Source: Nodosilinea sp. LEGE 06152 (GTDB taxonomy: Bacteria > Cyanobacteriota > Cyanobacteriia > Phormidesmidales > Phormidesmidaceae). From it: a stretch of DNA of 64,000 bases. Shown in pieces: positions 1-8,518 of this stretch. Numbering within the stretch: the first letter of the stretch is position 1; the number at the start of each line of letters is the position of its first letter. Location of the stretch: NCBI RefSeq assembly GCF_015207525.1, contig NZ_JADEWR010000003.1:186255-250254 (forward strand), in the 5' to 3' direction. A model generated the notes under the pieces. That model was not told the origin of the DNA. It ran no database searches and saw nothing but the letters and a program-made list of their open reading frames with translations. The translations under genes and the position numbers were made by a program.

Positions 1-86
1 CAGTCAAACCGGGCGGGGTCGGGGCCACCCGCGGGGAGAGGGGCGGCAGAGCCCGCAGACTGAGGAGCGATCGCAACGGTAGTCAT
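1..86 (-). CDS. N-terminal fragment, possibly Rieske-type oxygenase (partial, runs off window)
   Basis: An open frame starts at an ATG (86-84) and runs off the left edge after 28 codons. It begins MTTVAIAP and ends in the window with PAGGPDPARFD. A proline/glycine-rich leader followed by GG-x-DP-x-RFD resembles the start of cyanobacterial pheophorbide-a-oxygenase-like Rieske proteins, where RFDW leads into the first domain. Only the leader is visible and no Fe-S ligand can be checked, so the family call is a guess. The codon use (GCC, CCC, GCGATCGC) matches the genome. Confidence 0.3.
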   Translation of the reverse strand, partial: MTTVAIAPQSAGSAAPLPAGGPDPARFD

Positions 87-690
87 GGCTAATACCTGAC
101 GGTCATTCCTTTACATTCTGCAATATTTTCCCGCCGGGCAGCAGGTCAGCCAGGTGGTTTTAGATACAGGAAAACCTCACCTATCGTGGGAGGGTAGCCC
201 CTGGCGGTGGTGAGCACAGCTGTAGTGAGGGCAACCAGAGTACACTCAGCAAAAGCGTAGCTGTGTAAAAGCACGAGGCCAGCTGAGAAGCCATTGCGGT
301 TACCCAGCGCCAGGTTAATCTTGTCCGGCATCAGTTACGACTCCGTTTAAGAACTCAGTAGCCCTACTCAAGCTTTTTGGGGTGAAAAGCGCTAGTTTAG
401 AGCCAAATATTCTGATTAGTGGCAGATTAGCTCCAGGTTGCCTCGGTTTTTGGGGTAGTGTAAAGCAGACTAAAGGGGTACTCATGGTCGGTCTTGTGAG
501 CTAGCGTGAACAAACCTCGGCAGGGCTTAGAGCCGAGGCGTTAGGCGCGGCAGCTCTATACTAAGGTTCCGTCAGAATCTAGAGCCATAGGTCTGCTACG
601 CAGCTGGCTGGCCTCTGGTTTCACCCTCAATTGCAGCAGGTCCGTCAGGTATCTGGGTGTTGATCATTTACCTCTCGCTGTGTCCGAAGA
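87..690. other. Intergenic region between divergent genes
   Basis: No convincing gene is seen in these 600 bases. They separate the left-edge minus-strand start from the plus-strand photoreceptor gene, so promoters for both are expected here. A short 7-bp stem (CCTCGGC/GCCGAGG at 515-521 and 532-538) is the only notable fold. A 61-codon minus frame at 146-331 lacks family features and was not accepted. Confidence 0.5.
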
Positions 691-2745
691 ATGACGCGCA
701 ACCTTCCACCCCAACCGGCCATTAGTGAAGCAACAATTTTGTCGGCGGTAGCGGCTGTCTGTGATGCAGCCGCTTTAGCCTACGACCTAGACCTTTTTTT
801 ACAGCAGGTAGTAGACACCCTGCGGCAGCTGCTCGACACCGACCGGGTCGTGGTCTATCAGTTTTTGCCCAACCGCGATGGCATCATTGCCGCCGAATCG
901 GTTGGGGCGGCCTGGCTGCCCCTGCGAGGAGAGCTGATCTACGATCCCTGCTTCGAAAACGGCTGGGGCGAACGCTACCGCCAGGGCCACATTGGCATCG
1001 TTACCGATGTGCAGCACAACAATCTCGAACCCTGCTATGTCGATTTGCTCACCAGTCTGCAGGTGCAGGCCAAACTGGCGGTGCCGATCTTTGCTGGCCC
1101 CCAGCTGTGGGCGCTGCTGATTGTTCACTGCTGCGGTGGTCCCTGCAACTGGCATCAGTCGAGCCATGATTTGCTCAGGCACGTGGCGCGCCAGGTTGGC
1201 CAAACCGTTTATCAGAATGAGTTAGAGCAGCAGCTGGCCCAGCAGCGGCAAACTCGCCCAGACCGAGAGCAAACCGAGCAGTTGTTTCAGCTCTTTACCG
1301 ACCACGTCGATCAGCTCCTGTTTATTCGCGATGCGGTGTCGAAGCAGTTTTTGTACGTCAACGCCGCCTTTGAGCAGATCTGGGAGCAGCCCTCAGCCGC
1401 CCTTTACGACGATCCCAATCTCTGGCTGCGCCAGATTCACCCCGACGACTTGCCCCAGGTGCAGGCCTCGGTCGGACGGCAGTTTGAAGGCAACTCGGTG
1501 CGGCGGGAGTATCGGATCGTGCGCCCCAGCGGCGAGGTGCGCTGGATTAAGGCCCACGTGCGGGTGGTCGAAGATGATCAGGCCCAGCCTCGCTACATGG
1601 TGGGCTGGGCCGAAGACTGCACCGAACACCGAGAGCTACAGGCTCATCTGAGGGCTACCGAGGCCACCCTGAGCCGCCGGGTAGGGCAAGAGCAGCTGCT
1701 GCGTATGCTGACCGCCCGCATGCGCGAAACCCTAGACTTTAAGACCATTCTCAGCGCTGCGGTAGCCGGTATTAAGGCTGTGTTTAATGCCGACCGCGCG
1801 GTGATTTTTGAAATTTTGGCCGACGGTAACCGGCGCATTGCCCAGCAAGCCACCCACCCCAACTACGTCACTATTACCGACGCCATGATTCCGGCCGGGC
1901 CGCTGTCGCCCGACTACCTGAAACGACTGCGCACCGGCCAGCCCTACATTGTCAACGATGTGGATACGGCGCTGTGGTCGTCCGAAATTCTGGCCTTTCT
2001 CAACAGCATTATGGTCAGGTCGGCCATGATTGCCCCCATTGCCCATCCCTTTGGGGGCGATCGCCAGCCGGTGTGGGGCATTTTGGTGGTGCACGCCTGC
2101 GGCGAAAATCGGCAGTGGCAGCCCTTTGAGGCCAACATGCTGCAGCATTTTGCTGACCAGCTCACCACCGCGCTGCACCAGGCCGAGCTATACCGGCAGC
2201 TGCAGGCCGCCAACCGGGAGCTCGATCGCATTGCCAAGGTCGACAGCCTGACCCAGCTGGCCAACCGTCGCTGGCTCGACGAGTACCTGAGCCAGGAGTG
2301 GCAGCGGCTGGCTCGGGAGCGCAAACCCCTCAGCGTGGTGCTGGCCGATGTCGATTTTTTCAAACCCTACAACGACACCTACGGCCACGCCGCTGGCGAC
2401 CAGTGCCTGATTGACATTGCCAGCGCCATTGACCACGGCGTTCGTCGCCCGGCCGATTTAGCAGCGCGCTACGGCGGTGAAGAGTTTGCCCTGGTGCTGC
2501 CCGACACCGACACCGCTGGCGCGATTCGAGTGGTGCAGATGGTGCGTCACCACCTGCAAATTCTGAGCCTGCCCCACGGTGCCAGCCCCAGCAGCACGAC
2601 GATTACGCTCAGCTTTGGCATTGCCACGCTGGTGCCGACCCCCGGCAGCCCGGCGGAGAGCATTTTGGCCGCCGCAGACCAGGCTCTCTACGCGGCCAAA
2701 GATGCTGGCCGCAACCAGTACCAGGTGTTTCAGGGACAGGGCTGA
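691..2745 (+). CDS. Cyanobacteriochrome GAF-PAS-GAF-GGDEF diguanylate cyclase
   Basis: Likely makes cyclic di-GMP from two GTP under light control. GAF1 (about residues 20-180) has DPCF at 85-88 and a second cysteine, Cys115 followed by Tyr, 28 residues after Cys87. This is the two-cysteine layout of DXCF cyanobacteriochromes, which bind phycocyanobilin or phycoviolobilin and sense blue/green light. A PAS domain follows (about 195-320), then a second GAF (about 335-505) without these cysteines, then GGDEF (about 515-680). The active site is GGEEF at 595-599, and an intact inhibitory I-site RPAD lies at 586-589, five residues before it. No membrane segment or signal peptide is seen, so it should be cytoplasmic. 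Domain order and motifs are seen directly; light sensing is inferred. Confidence 0.85.
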   Translation: MTRNLPPQPAISEATILSAVAAVCDAAALAYDLDLFLQQVVDTLRQLLDTDRVVVYQFLPNRDGIIAAESVGAAWLPLRGELIYDPCFENGWGERYRQGHIGIVTDVQHNNLEPCYVDLLTSLQVQAKLAVPIFAGPQLWALLIVHCCGGPCNWHQSSHDLLRHVARQVGQTVYQNELEQQLAQQRQTRPDREQTEQLFQLFTDHVDQLLFIRDAVSKQFLYVNAAFEQIWEQPSAALYDDPNLWLRQIHPDDLPQVQASVGRQFEGNSVRREYRIVRPSGEVRWIKAHVRVVEDDQAQPRYMVGWAEDCTEHRELQAHLRATEATLSRRVGQEQLLRMLTARMRETLDFKTILSAAVAGIKAVFNADRAVIFEILADGNRRIAQQATHPNYVTITDAMIPAGPLSPDYLKRLRTGQPYIVNDVDTALWSSEILAFLNSIMVRSAMIAPIAHPFGGDRQPVWGILVVHACGENRQWQPFEANMLQHFADQLTTALHQAELYRQLQAANRELDRIAKVDSLTQLANRRWLDEYLSQEWQRLARERKPLSVVLADVDFFKPYNDTYGHAAGDQCLIDIASAIDHGVRRPADLAARYGGEEFALVLPDTDTAGAIRVVQMVRHHLQILSLPHGASPSSTTITLSFGIATLVPTPGSPAESILAAADQALYAAKDAGRNQYQVFQGQG

Positions 2746-2791
2746 TGCTGCGCGAGAAAAGGCGATCGCCGCCGATCGCAAGGGCAGACCA

Positions 2792-3361
2792 CTAACCCTG
2801 GGGCCTGACCAACAGCAGGTAGGCCCCAGTCAGCAGCACCGCCGCTGCGGCCAGCAGGGCCTGACTGAACCGGGTGCTGAGGCGGGGCAGCAGGTAGACG
2901 GTGGCTACCAGCACCAGCACCAGCTCCAGGGTCGCGCCCAGTCGCCCCAAGTGGTCCACATCCCAGTAGGAGACGGGGCTGATAAAACGCACGGAGCTGA
3001 GGGGCCAAAAGTGCCGATGGGCGTCGTCGTGGTGCAGGGGCAGATCGGCCAGGTGGTGCAGCACCATGCTGGCTCCCACAAACCCCAGCCAGTACCGCTT
3101 AAGGTAGTAGCCCAGGGCGATCGCCAGCAGCCCCAGCGGCATCGAGTTGCCGACAGCAAAAATATCTTGCCAGGGCTGGCTGTAGTAGGCAGTGCTCCAA
3201 ATCGTTGACTCGGGCAGGCCCTGCCACCGAGCCCAGGCGTAGAATACAAACATGGCCGCGTCAGGAATCAACGCGCCGATCAGAATGGGCCAGGTCATCA
3301 CCGGAGCAACCGGGCGACGCAGCAGGGCCAGATTGAGAATCAGGTGACTGGGAGTATTCAT
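2792..3361 (-). CDS. Membrane-bound metal-dependent hydrolase-like protein (DUF457/YdjM type)
   Basis: This 189-residue protein begins MNTPSHLILNLALL and has several hydrophobic segments. The early SH-x-x-x-N motif, a GALIPD motif near residue 35, and a cluster of histidines and acids (HH-x-x-D, HHDDAH) resemble the DUF457/YdjM family of integral membrane proteins with a putative metal site. Its substrate is unknown. I chose the ATG at 3361 because the conserved block starts there; a GTG five codons upstream is possible. It is divergent from the cysteine desulfurase, with start codons only 6 bp apart. Confidence 0.6.
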   Translation of the reverse strand: MNTPSHLILNLALLRRPVAPVMTWPILIGALIPDAAMFVFYAWARWQGLPESTIWSTAYYSQPWQDIFAVGNSMPLGLLAIALGYYLKRYWLGFVGASMVLHHLADLPLHHDDAHRHFWPLSSVRFISPVSYWDVDHLGRLGATLELVLVLVATVYLLPRLSTRFSQALLAAAAVLLTGAYLLLVRPQG

Positions 3362-3367
3362 GGGGCT

Positions 3368-4525
3368 ATGGTACACCGCCCAATTTATCTAGACTGCCAC
3401 GCCACTACGCCGGTCGACCCTCGGGTGCTGGAGGCGATGCTGCCGTTTTTTACCGAGCAGTTTGGCAACCCGGCCAGCCTTACCCACGCCTACGGCTGGG
3501 AGGCAGAAGCGGCGGTGGCGCGATCGCGCCAAACCCTGGCCGCTGCCCTCAACGCCACGCCCGAGGAAATCGTCTTTACCAGCGGGGCCACCGAGGCCAA
3601 CAATCTGGCGATCAAGGGCATCGCCGAGGCCTGCTTTAGCCGAGGCCGCCACATGATTACGGTGCAGACTGAGCACAGCGCCGTGCTCGACCCCTGCCGG
3701 TACTTAGAATCACTGGGCTTTGAGGTCACCTACCTACCCGTGCAGCCCAACGGTCTGATCGATCTCGACGCTCTGGATAAAGCCTTTCGCGACGACACGG
3801 TGCTGGTGTCGGTGATGGCGGCCAACAACGAGATTGGGGTGCTACAGCCCCTGGCCGAGATTGGGGCGCGCTGTCGCGATCGCAGGGTTTTCTTCCATAG
3901 CGATGCGGCCCAGGCAATCGGCAAAGTTCCCCTCGACGTGCAGGCCATGCAGCTGGATCTGGTATCGCTGACGGCCCACAAAATCTACGGCCCCAAGGGC
4001 ATTGGGGCGCTCTACGTGCGGCGGCGACCCCGCGTTCCCCTGGCGGCCCAGCTCCACGGCGGCGGCCACGAGCGGGGGCTGCGCTCAGGCACGCTGTATC
4101 CGCCGCAAATTGTCGGCTTTGCCAAGGCGGTGGAGCTGGGGTTGGAGGAGCTGGAGGCCGAGCGCGATCGCCTGATCGCGCTGCGGCAGCACCTCTGGCA
4201 GGGGCTGCAACCCTTGGGGGGTCTGCACCTCAACGGCCACCCTACCCAGCGGTTGCCCAACAACCTCAACGTCAGTTTTGAGGGGGTGGATGGGCAGGCG
4301 CTGCTGCTGGGGCTGCGGGGTACCGTGGCGCTGTCGTCGGGTGCTGCCTGTAGCACCGCCAGCACCGCCCCTTCCCCCGTGCTCAAGGCCCTGGGCCGAG
4401 CAGATGCCCTGGCCTACGCCTCACTGCGCTTTGGTTTGGGCCGCTTCACCACCGTCGATGAGATCGACCAGGTAGTTGCTGCGGTGATTGCGACAGTGCA
4501 GGCCCTACGTCAGTCAGCCGTTTAG
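3368..4525 (+). CDS. Cysteine desulfurase (IscS/NifS class)
   Basis: This PLP enzyme takes sulfur from cysteine for iron-sulfur clusters and thiolated tRNA. The protein is 385 residues with YLDCHATTPVDPRV at the start. The PLP lysine is Lys205 in TAHKIYGPKG. The persulfide cysteine is Cys328 in SSGAACSTAS, in a group-I (IscS/NifS-like) loop. Both positions match E. coli IscS numbering almost exactly. The substrate-binding GGGHERGLRSGT motif is present. Start ATG 3368 was chosen because the conserved N-terminus begins there. No isc/suf neighbours are visible, so it is a stand-alone copy. Confidence 0.9.
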   Translation: MVHRPIYLDCHATTPVDPRVLEAMLPFFTEQFGNPASLTHAYGWEAEAAVARSRQTLAAALNATPEEIVFTSGATEANNLAIKGIAEACFSRGRHMITVQTEHSAVLDPCRYLESLGFEVTYLPVQPNGLIDLDALDKAFRDDTVLVSVMAANNEIGVLQPLAEIGARCRDRRVFFHSDAAQAIGKVPLDVQAMQLDLVSLTAHKIYGPKGIGALYVRRRPRVPLAAQLHGGGHERGLRSGTLYPPQIVGFAKAVELGLEELEAERDRLIALRQHLWQGLQPLGGLHLNGHPTQRLPNNLNVSFEGVDGQALLLGLRGTVALSSGAACSTASTAPSPVLKALGRADALAYASLRFGLGRFTTVDEIDQVVAAVIATVQALRQSAV

Positions 4526-4688
4526 CCATACGAAGGCGAGCGCGATAAGGCATAATGAAAATTAGCTTTGGGGTCAGGGGCATCTACAGCAGCTAAGCAG
4601 TGCCCGAGTTTAATTCACACACCGTTTCACACGCCTTAGGGCGTGACGCCAAAGGGCGCAACAGAGTGTCTAGTTCCCCGACAGGCTT

Positions 4689-5996
4689 ATGACAACCCCA
4701 AACCGTCAGCTCGGCGATCTTCTCAAAGCCGGCATTGAGCAGGCCCGGCTGGGCTACTTTGAGGCGGCGATCGCCCACTTTTCTGCAGCCATAGCGCTCG
4801 ATGCCACTTGCGCCAAAGCCTTCTACAACCGGGGCTGCGCCCACCGCGATCGCGGCAGTCATGCCGCCGCCATTGACGATTTTTCGACCGCCCTGTGCCT
4901 AGAGCCCACCTTTGCCAATGCCTACATCAATCGGGGCAGCGTCTACCGCCTGGTGGGGCAGCTGAGCGAGGCCCTGGGCGACTTAGACCGAGCTATCGCG
5001 CTGCGGCCCGGCTCAATCAAAGGCTACGGCAACCGAGGCCGAATCAAGCTCGATCTAGAAGACTACGGCGGGGCGATCGCCGACTTTGCCGTCGTGCTGG
5101 CCGAGCAGCCCAAATTTGCCAAAATTTTACTGTGGCGGGGGCTGGCCTACCTCAAGCAGGGGGCCATCGCGGCCCTGGCCGAACCCCGGCGAGAGGCTTA
5201 CCAGTTTGCGATCGCCGACTTTACCCGGCTGCTGCACAGCCAGCCCCACCACGCCGAGGCCTACAACTACCGGGCGGTGGCCTACTTTCAGCTGCGCAAC
5301 TATTACCAGGCCACCCTCGACATCAACCGCGCCCTGGAGTGCCAGGTCGACTACGTGGAGGCCTACGTCAACCGGGGCATGCTGCGCCACGAGCTGGGCG
5401 ACTTTCAGGGGGCGATCGATGACTACACCACGGTGCTTGAGCTGAACCCCGACCTGCAAGACCGCTCCTACAACCAAACCCTGGTGGGCCTGGCCCTCGA
5501 CAGCCCCGATGCCACCCTGAGCGAAGACACGCCCCTAAACCTGCGCTTTCGGCTGGCCGACCTGTACGACAGCCGGGGATTACTGCGCGCCCAGGTGGGC
5601 GACATGGAGGGGGCGATCGCCGACTACACCCTGGCGCTGCGCTTTAACCCCCACAGCGGCCGCATCTGGGCCAATCGAGGCCGCGTGTATAGCCGTCAGG
5701 AAGACTACCCGGCTGCGATCGCCGACTTTGACCACGCCCTGGAACTCAACCCCGGCGATGCTCTGGCCCACTGCGATCGCGGCTATGCCCTCTACTTTCT
5801 CGACGAGTGGGACATTGCCCTCGAAGACTTTAACCGCGCCATTGAACTCAGCCCCACCCTGGCCGAGGCCTACATTGGTCGCGGCCACACCAGCATCCGC
5901 CTAGGTCACGGGGCCAATGCCGCGATGGATGACTTTCGCAAAGCCCTTAACCTGTCGTGGGACAGCCGCAAATCAGAGCGATCGCGCCCGCTCTAG
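4689..5996 (+). CDS. Tetratricopeptide repeat protein
   Basis: This 435-residue protein is almost entirely TPR units of 34 residues, about ten of them, with the recurring pattern A-x-x-NRG and AIADF/ALELNP. It probably acts as a protein-protein scaffold. No signal peptide or membrane segment is seen. Two linkers break the array (about 165-175 and 255-285). The repeated AIADF segments are encoded by GCGATCGCCGAC, so HIP1 sites recur in phase with the TPR motif. The partner is unknown. Confidence 0.8.
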   Translation: MTTPNRQLGDLLKAGIEQARLGYFEAAIAHFSAAIALDATCAKAFYNRGCAHRDRGSHAAAIDDFSTALCLEPTFANAYINRGSVYRLVGQLSEALGDLDRAIALRPGSIKGYGNRGRIKLDLEDYGGAIADFAVVLAEQPKFAKILLWRGLAYLKQGAIAALAEPRREAYQFAIADFTRLLHSQPHHAEAYNYRAVAYFQLRNYYQATLDINRALECQVDYVEAYVNRGMLRHELGDFQGAIDDYTTVLELNPDLQDRSYNQTLVGLALDSPDATLSEDTPLNLRFRLADLYDSRGLLRAQVGDMEGAIADYTLALRFNPHSGRIWANRGRVYSRQEDYPAAIADFDHALELNPGDALAHCDRGYALYFLDEWDIALEDFNRAIELSPTLAEAYIGRGHTSIRLGHGANAAMDDFRKALNLSWDSRKSERSRPL

Positions 5997-6016
5997 ATAG
6001 CCATGCCGCAAACACT

Positions 6017-6514
6017 ATGAGCAAACAGGGTTCAGCAGGCAGCAAACGCCCCTGGTTGGGCAGCGTGGTTGGGGCCTTAGTGGGTGGCACAGGCCAATAT
6101 TTAATTACGGTGCTCTTTTTCTACTACGTGTTCAACTGGGGCGGGCCGTTTTTTCGGAATCACGCGGGCGTTAGTTTGCCTACCCTATTGACGTCTGATC
6201 CAGCCTGGCGATTTTTTGGCCTATCCGCCGGGCTGGGGGGGCTCGGCGGTGCCCTGGGCGGCACAACACGACGATTGGCTAGGGGCGCGGCCCTGGGCGG
6301 CGGCACGATTGGTCTGCTCTATCTGGCGCTGTTTGTGGTGCCGCTCAACGGCATGATTAGACTGAGCGGCGGTGGCGTTACCGACTACTCAACTGACAAG
6401 CAAGCCATTGCCCTCAGCCTGGTAGCAACTGTGGTCTGGGGCGCGATCGCAGGCACCTGTGCCGCTGCCGTCAAAAAAAGACTCCCTTCCACGACCTTAA
6501 CTCCTCCCCGTTGA
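6017..6514 (+). CDS. Small polytopic membrane protein, unrecognised
   Basis: About 165 residues starting MSKQGSAGSKRPW, with four likely membrane segments: WLGSVVGALVGGTGQYL to YYVF, a glycine-rich GLGGLGGALGG stretch, GTIGLLYLALFVVP, and ALSLVATVVWGAIAGTC. The tail is short and basic. I do not recognise a family. It follows the TPR gene by 20 bp and may be co-transcribed with it. The ATG at 6017 was preferred over an upstream frame that overlaps the TPR gene. Confidence 0.6.
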   Translation: MSKQGSAGSKRPWLGSVVGALVGGTGQYLITVLFFYYVFNWGGPFFRNHAGVSLPTLLTSDPAWRFFGLSAGLGGLGGALGGTTRRLARGAALGGGTIGLLYLALFVVPLNGMIRLSGGGVTDYSTDKQAIALSLVATVVWGAIAGTCAAAVKKRLPSTTLTPPR

Positions 6515-6655
6515 GAACGGCCTGGCCGAATGAAAAAGAGAATTAATCCTAAGTCCTGGTTACTTAACCCAATTAGGTAAGGGCAAACAGCCGTTTGCTC
6601 CTACGGGACACCTGTTTTGAGCCGGGTCTTTGAAACTCGGACTTAATAGAAAATA

Positions 6656-7507
6656 TTACCGCCGTCTGCGGCCAGAGCTACGACGTGGGGCCGAGCGGCG
6701 TGAACTGCCAAAACTACCCCCTGAAGGCCGAGCCCGCTCATTCCGTCGATTGTTGCGTCGCAGATTGCTATTGCCAACGCCGTTGCCTGAAGGTCTATTG
6801 GTGTTAACACGCGAGGCAGTGCCGCCGGTCGAGCGGAGCCTGCCGCTCGCTCGAAACTGACGGTTCCGATATTCAGCCGGAGGCGCTTGGTAGCGTGACT
6901 GATAGCGCGAAACGGCTTCGCCATAGCTGCGTCCATAGCCGCCGTGGCCAACTAGGGCTACACCCGGCCGATACAACGGCGGCATGTAGTAATGCGGACG
7001 GAAAAGTAAGCTGCCGACCGCCTGACCCGCTAGCGCTCCCGCAAACGGTGTCCAGAAGCTGGGTTCTTGACGAATAATGACAACTTCTTCCTGCCCAGTC
7101 TGTGGATCGACTTGCGTTGCAGTTACGTTGTGAACATATTCAATTCGAAAATCGGGTGTTAGATACAGCGCTGGTTGTCCGTTTTCAACGCGCAGTTCAC
7201 TCGATTTGCCCGCAGAGATTTCTTCGTCTGTTAGACGAGCCAACGGCAAATTGGCGCTGCGAAACATCGACTGCCCAGGCTCAGTGTTGAGCAACATTAA
7301 GCTGTATTCACCCGAACTGTCGTCGTAGGTAGCCTGCTGCACAGAATAAGCTCCGTCTGCAATGGAGCTAGCAGCAGCAGGGGCAGTTGTTTCTTGCGGC
7401 AGTTGCGGTGCTGGTTGCGAAGTGGAGTAATCTTCTAGGCTAGTGCAGGCAACCGACGACCACACCAGAGCCAATGCCATTAAAGAAGCAGAAAGTTTGC
7501 GTATCAT
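6656..7507 (-). CDS. Putative lipoprotein with basic Ser/Arg/Gly-rich tail
   Basis: The N-terminus MIRKLSASLMALALVWSSVAC is a lipoprotein signal with the lipid-modified cysteine in SVAC. The middle (about 50-170) is a conserved-looking globular part with a VHNVTATQVDPQTGQ segment, followed by a glycine/alanine hydrophobic stretch (GALAGQAVGSLL). From about residue 200 the protein is low-complexity and very rich in Arg, Ser and Asn. Function unknown. It lies 34 bp after the DUF1517 gene on the same strand and is probably in one operon with it. An alternative start lies three codons upstream. Confidence 0.65.
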   Translation of the reverse strand: MIRKLSASLMALALVWSSVACTSLEDYSTSQPAPQLPQETTAPAAASSIADGAYSVQQATYDDSSGEYSLMLLNTEPGQSMFRSANLPLARLTDEEISAGKSSELRVENGQPALYLTPDFRIEYVHNVTATQVDPQTGQEEVVIIRQEPSFWTPFAGALAGQAVGSLLFRPHYYMPPLYRPGVALVGHGGYGRSYGEAVSRYQSRYQAPPAEYRNRQFRASGRLRSTGGTASRVNTNRPSGNGVGNSNLRRNNRRNERARPSGGSFGSSRRSAPRRSSGRRRR

Positions 7508-7541
7508 TGTAGTCAAAGGTTAAGCGTGATGAATTTAAAGA

Positions 7542-8135
7542 CTAGAGCGGAATAAGTTCAGGAAAATTTTCAATTAGCTGATCCGATGTGAGTTCGTCTC
7601 CCAATTGAGCAGGAGAAAAATGTATCTGAATCGCCCTTAAAGTTCCCCTGTAGTTCAGATCAATTAGCGCTTTCAAGCCAGCTCTTAATGCAGTGATGTC
7701 GGCCAAATTGGTTTCCAATTCAGATACTTCGCCTTCACAGGCAACTGCGATCATGACAACCACATTTTGTGTCATGGGAATAGCAAAATTTTCACTGTTA
7801 TTTGAGTCAACGTCTACCGCACTACCGTAACGCCCAGCTGAGTCAGTAAATAGTTCGCTGACGTAATCCCCGGCTTCGCCCTCATCCCAAACAACATCTC
7901 CTTCGTTAGCTGCCGACTGCCAAAAAGTTTCATACTCCAGCAAGCTTTCACAAACCCGCACGAGTTGCTCGCCCAACACCTGCATGTCACCTTCTGAATC
8001 GATCGCTTTACGTGCCGCTTGATTGAGCACACCCAGGAGTGGTGCTACTTCTCGGCCAGAAAGATGCACAAAAATGCGACATACAACAAAGCGGGTCTGT
8101 CCACTAAGCTGGTTGAAGCGATCGCGCAAACCCAT
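7542..8135 (-). CDS. DUF1517 family protein
   Basis: A 197-residue soluble protein with the conserved opening MGLRDRFNQ and HLSGREVAPLLG, a central NEGDVVWDEGEAGDYV segment, and a C-terminal half with VVVMIAVACEGE leading to the NFPELIPL end. These match the cyanobacterial and chloroplast DUF1517 family as I know it. No signal or membrane segment is seen. The biochemical role of the family is not known to me. It is the first gene of a two-gene unit with the lipoprotein downstream. Confidence 0.75.
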   Translation of the reverse strand: MGLRDRFNQLSGQTRFVVCRIFVHLSGREVAPLLGVLNQAARKAIDSEGDMQVLGEQLVRVCESLLEYETFWQSAANEGDVVWDEGEAGDYVSELFTDSAGRYGSAVDVDSNNSENFAIPMTQNVVVMIAVACEGEVSELETNLADITALRAGLKALIDLNYRGTLRAIQIHFSPAQLGDELTSDQLIENFPELIPL

Positions 8136-8518
8136 AGCAATTTACTTTGATCAAGAGAAGCGTACAAGCTTCATTGTAGAGAGCCAAGTTCACGGCTGTC
8201 TTGACCTAAAGGCTGATTGATGGGGCGATTGCTATCGTGGGCAGACCGATAACTCAAGGGGAGTAGCGATGGCCATCGCGCTTAGGACATCGGCCTCTTC
8301 CAGTGGCAAAAACTAGGACAACGCCATGGCGTATAGCCATCGCTTCAGGGGACAGTCATGTCCTAACCGCTCGGACGATAGCTATGCTAATAAGGGTTAC
8401 AGCTTTTTTAGAGGAGTTTTCTTGATAACAGGCAGCATCAGGGCAAACTAACCCTTTTTGACAAATACCCTCAGGGAGGCGAGTAGGACGTGAATTCGCC
8501 TCCCAACACCCCTTCAGT
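8136..8518. other. Intergenic region with palindromes
   Basis: No gene is seen. It contains a perfect 14-base palindrome GCGATGGCCATCGC (8266-8279), a HIP1-like site interrupted in the middle, and near its right end the hairpin annotated separately. It should also hold the promoter of the DUF1517 gene. Confidence 0.5.
8474..8504 (-). terminator. Hairpin after the cassette's last gene
   Basis: Arms GGGAGGCGA and TCGCCTCCC form a perfect 9-bp stem 14 bp past the stop of the 711-residue gene. There is no strong U-run right after it on the minus strand; a short T-rich stretch follows about 15 bases on. Terminator function is therefore only likely. Confidence 0.45.

Noticed and set aside
146-331. 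61-codon minus-strand frame near the left edge
   Set aside because: No homology seen, weak start and non-coding-like codon use.
2579-3208. 209-codon frame bridging two genes on the plus strand
   Set aside because: It overlaps the end of the GGDEF domain and the antisense of the membrane protein, and reads as Gln/Gly/Arg-rich noise.
8400-8460. Possible intrinsic terminator with TTTTTT near 8410
   Set aside because: The T-run is not preceded by a stable stem on the relevant strand.
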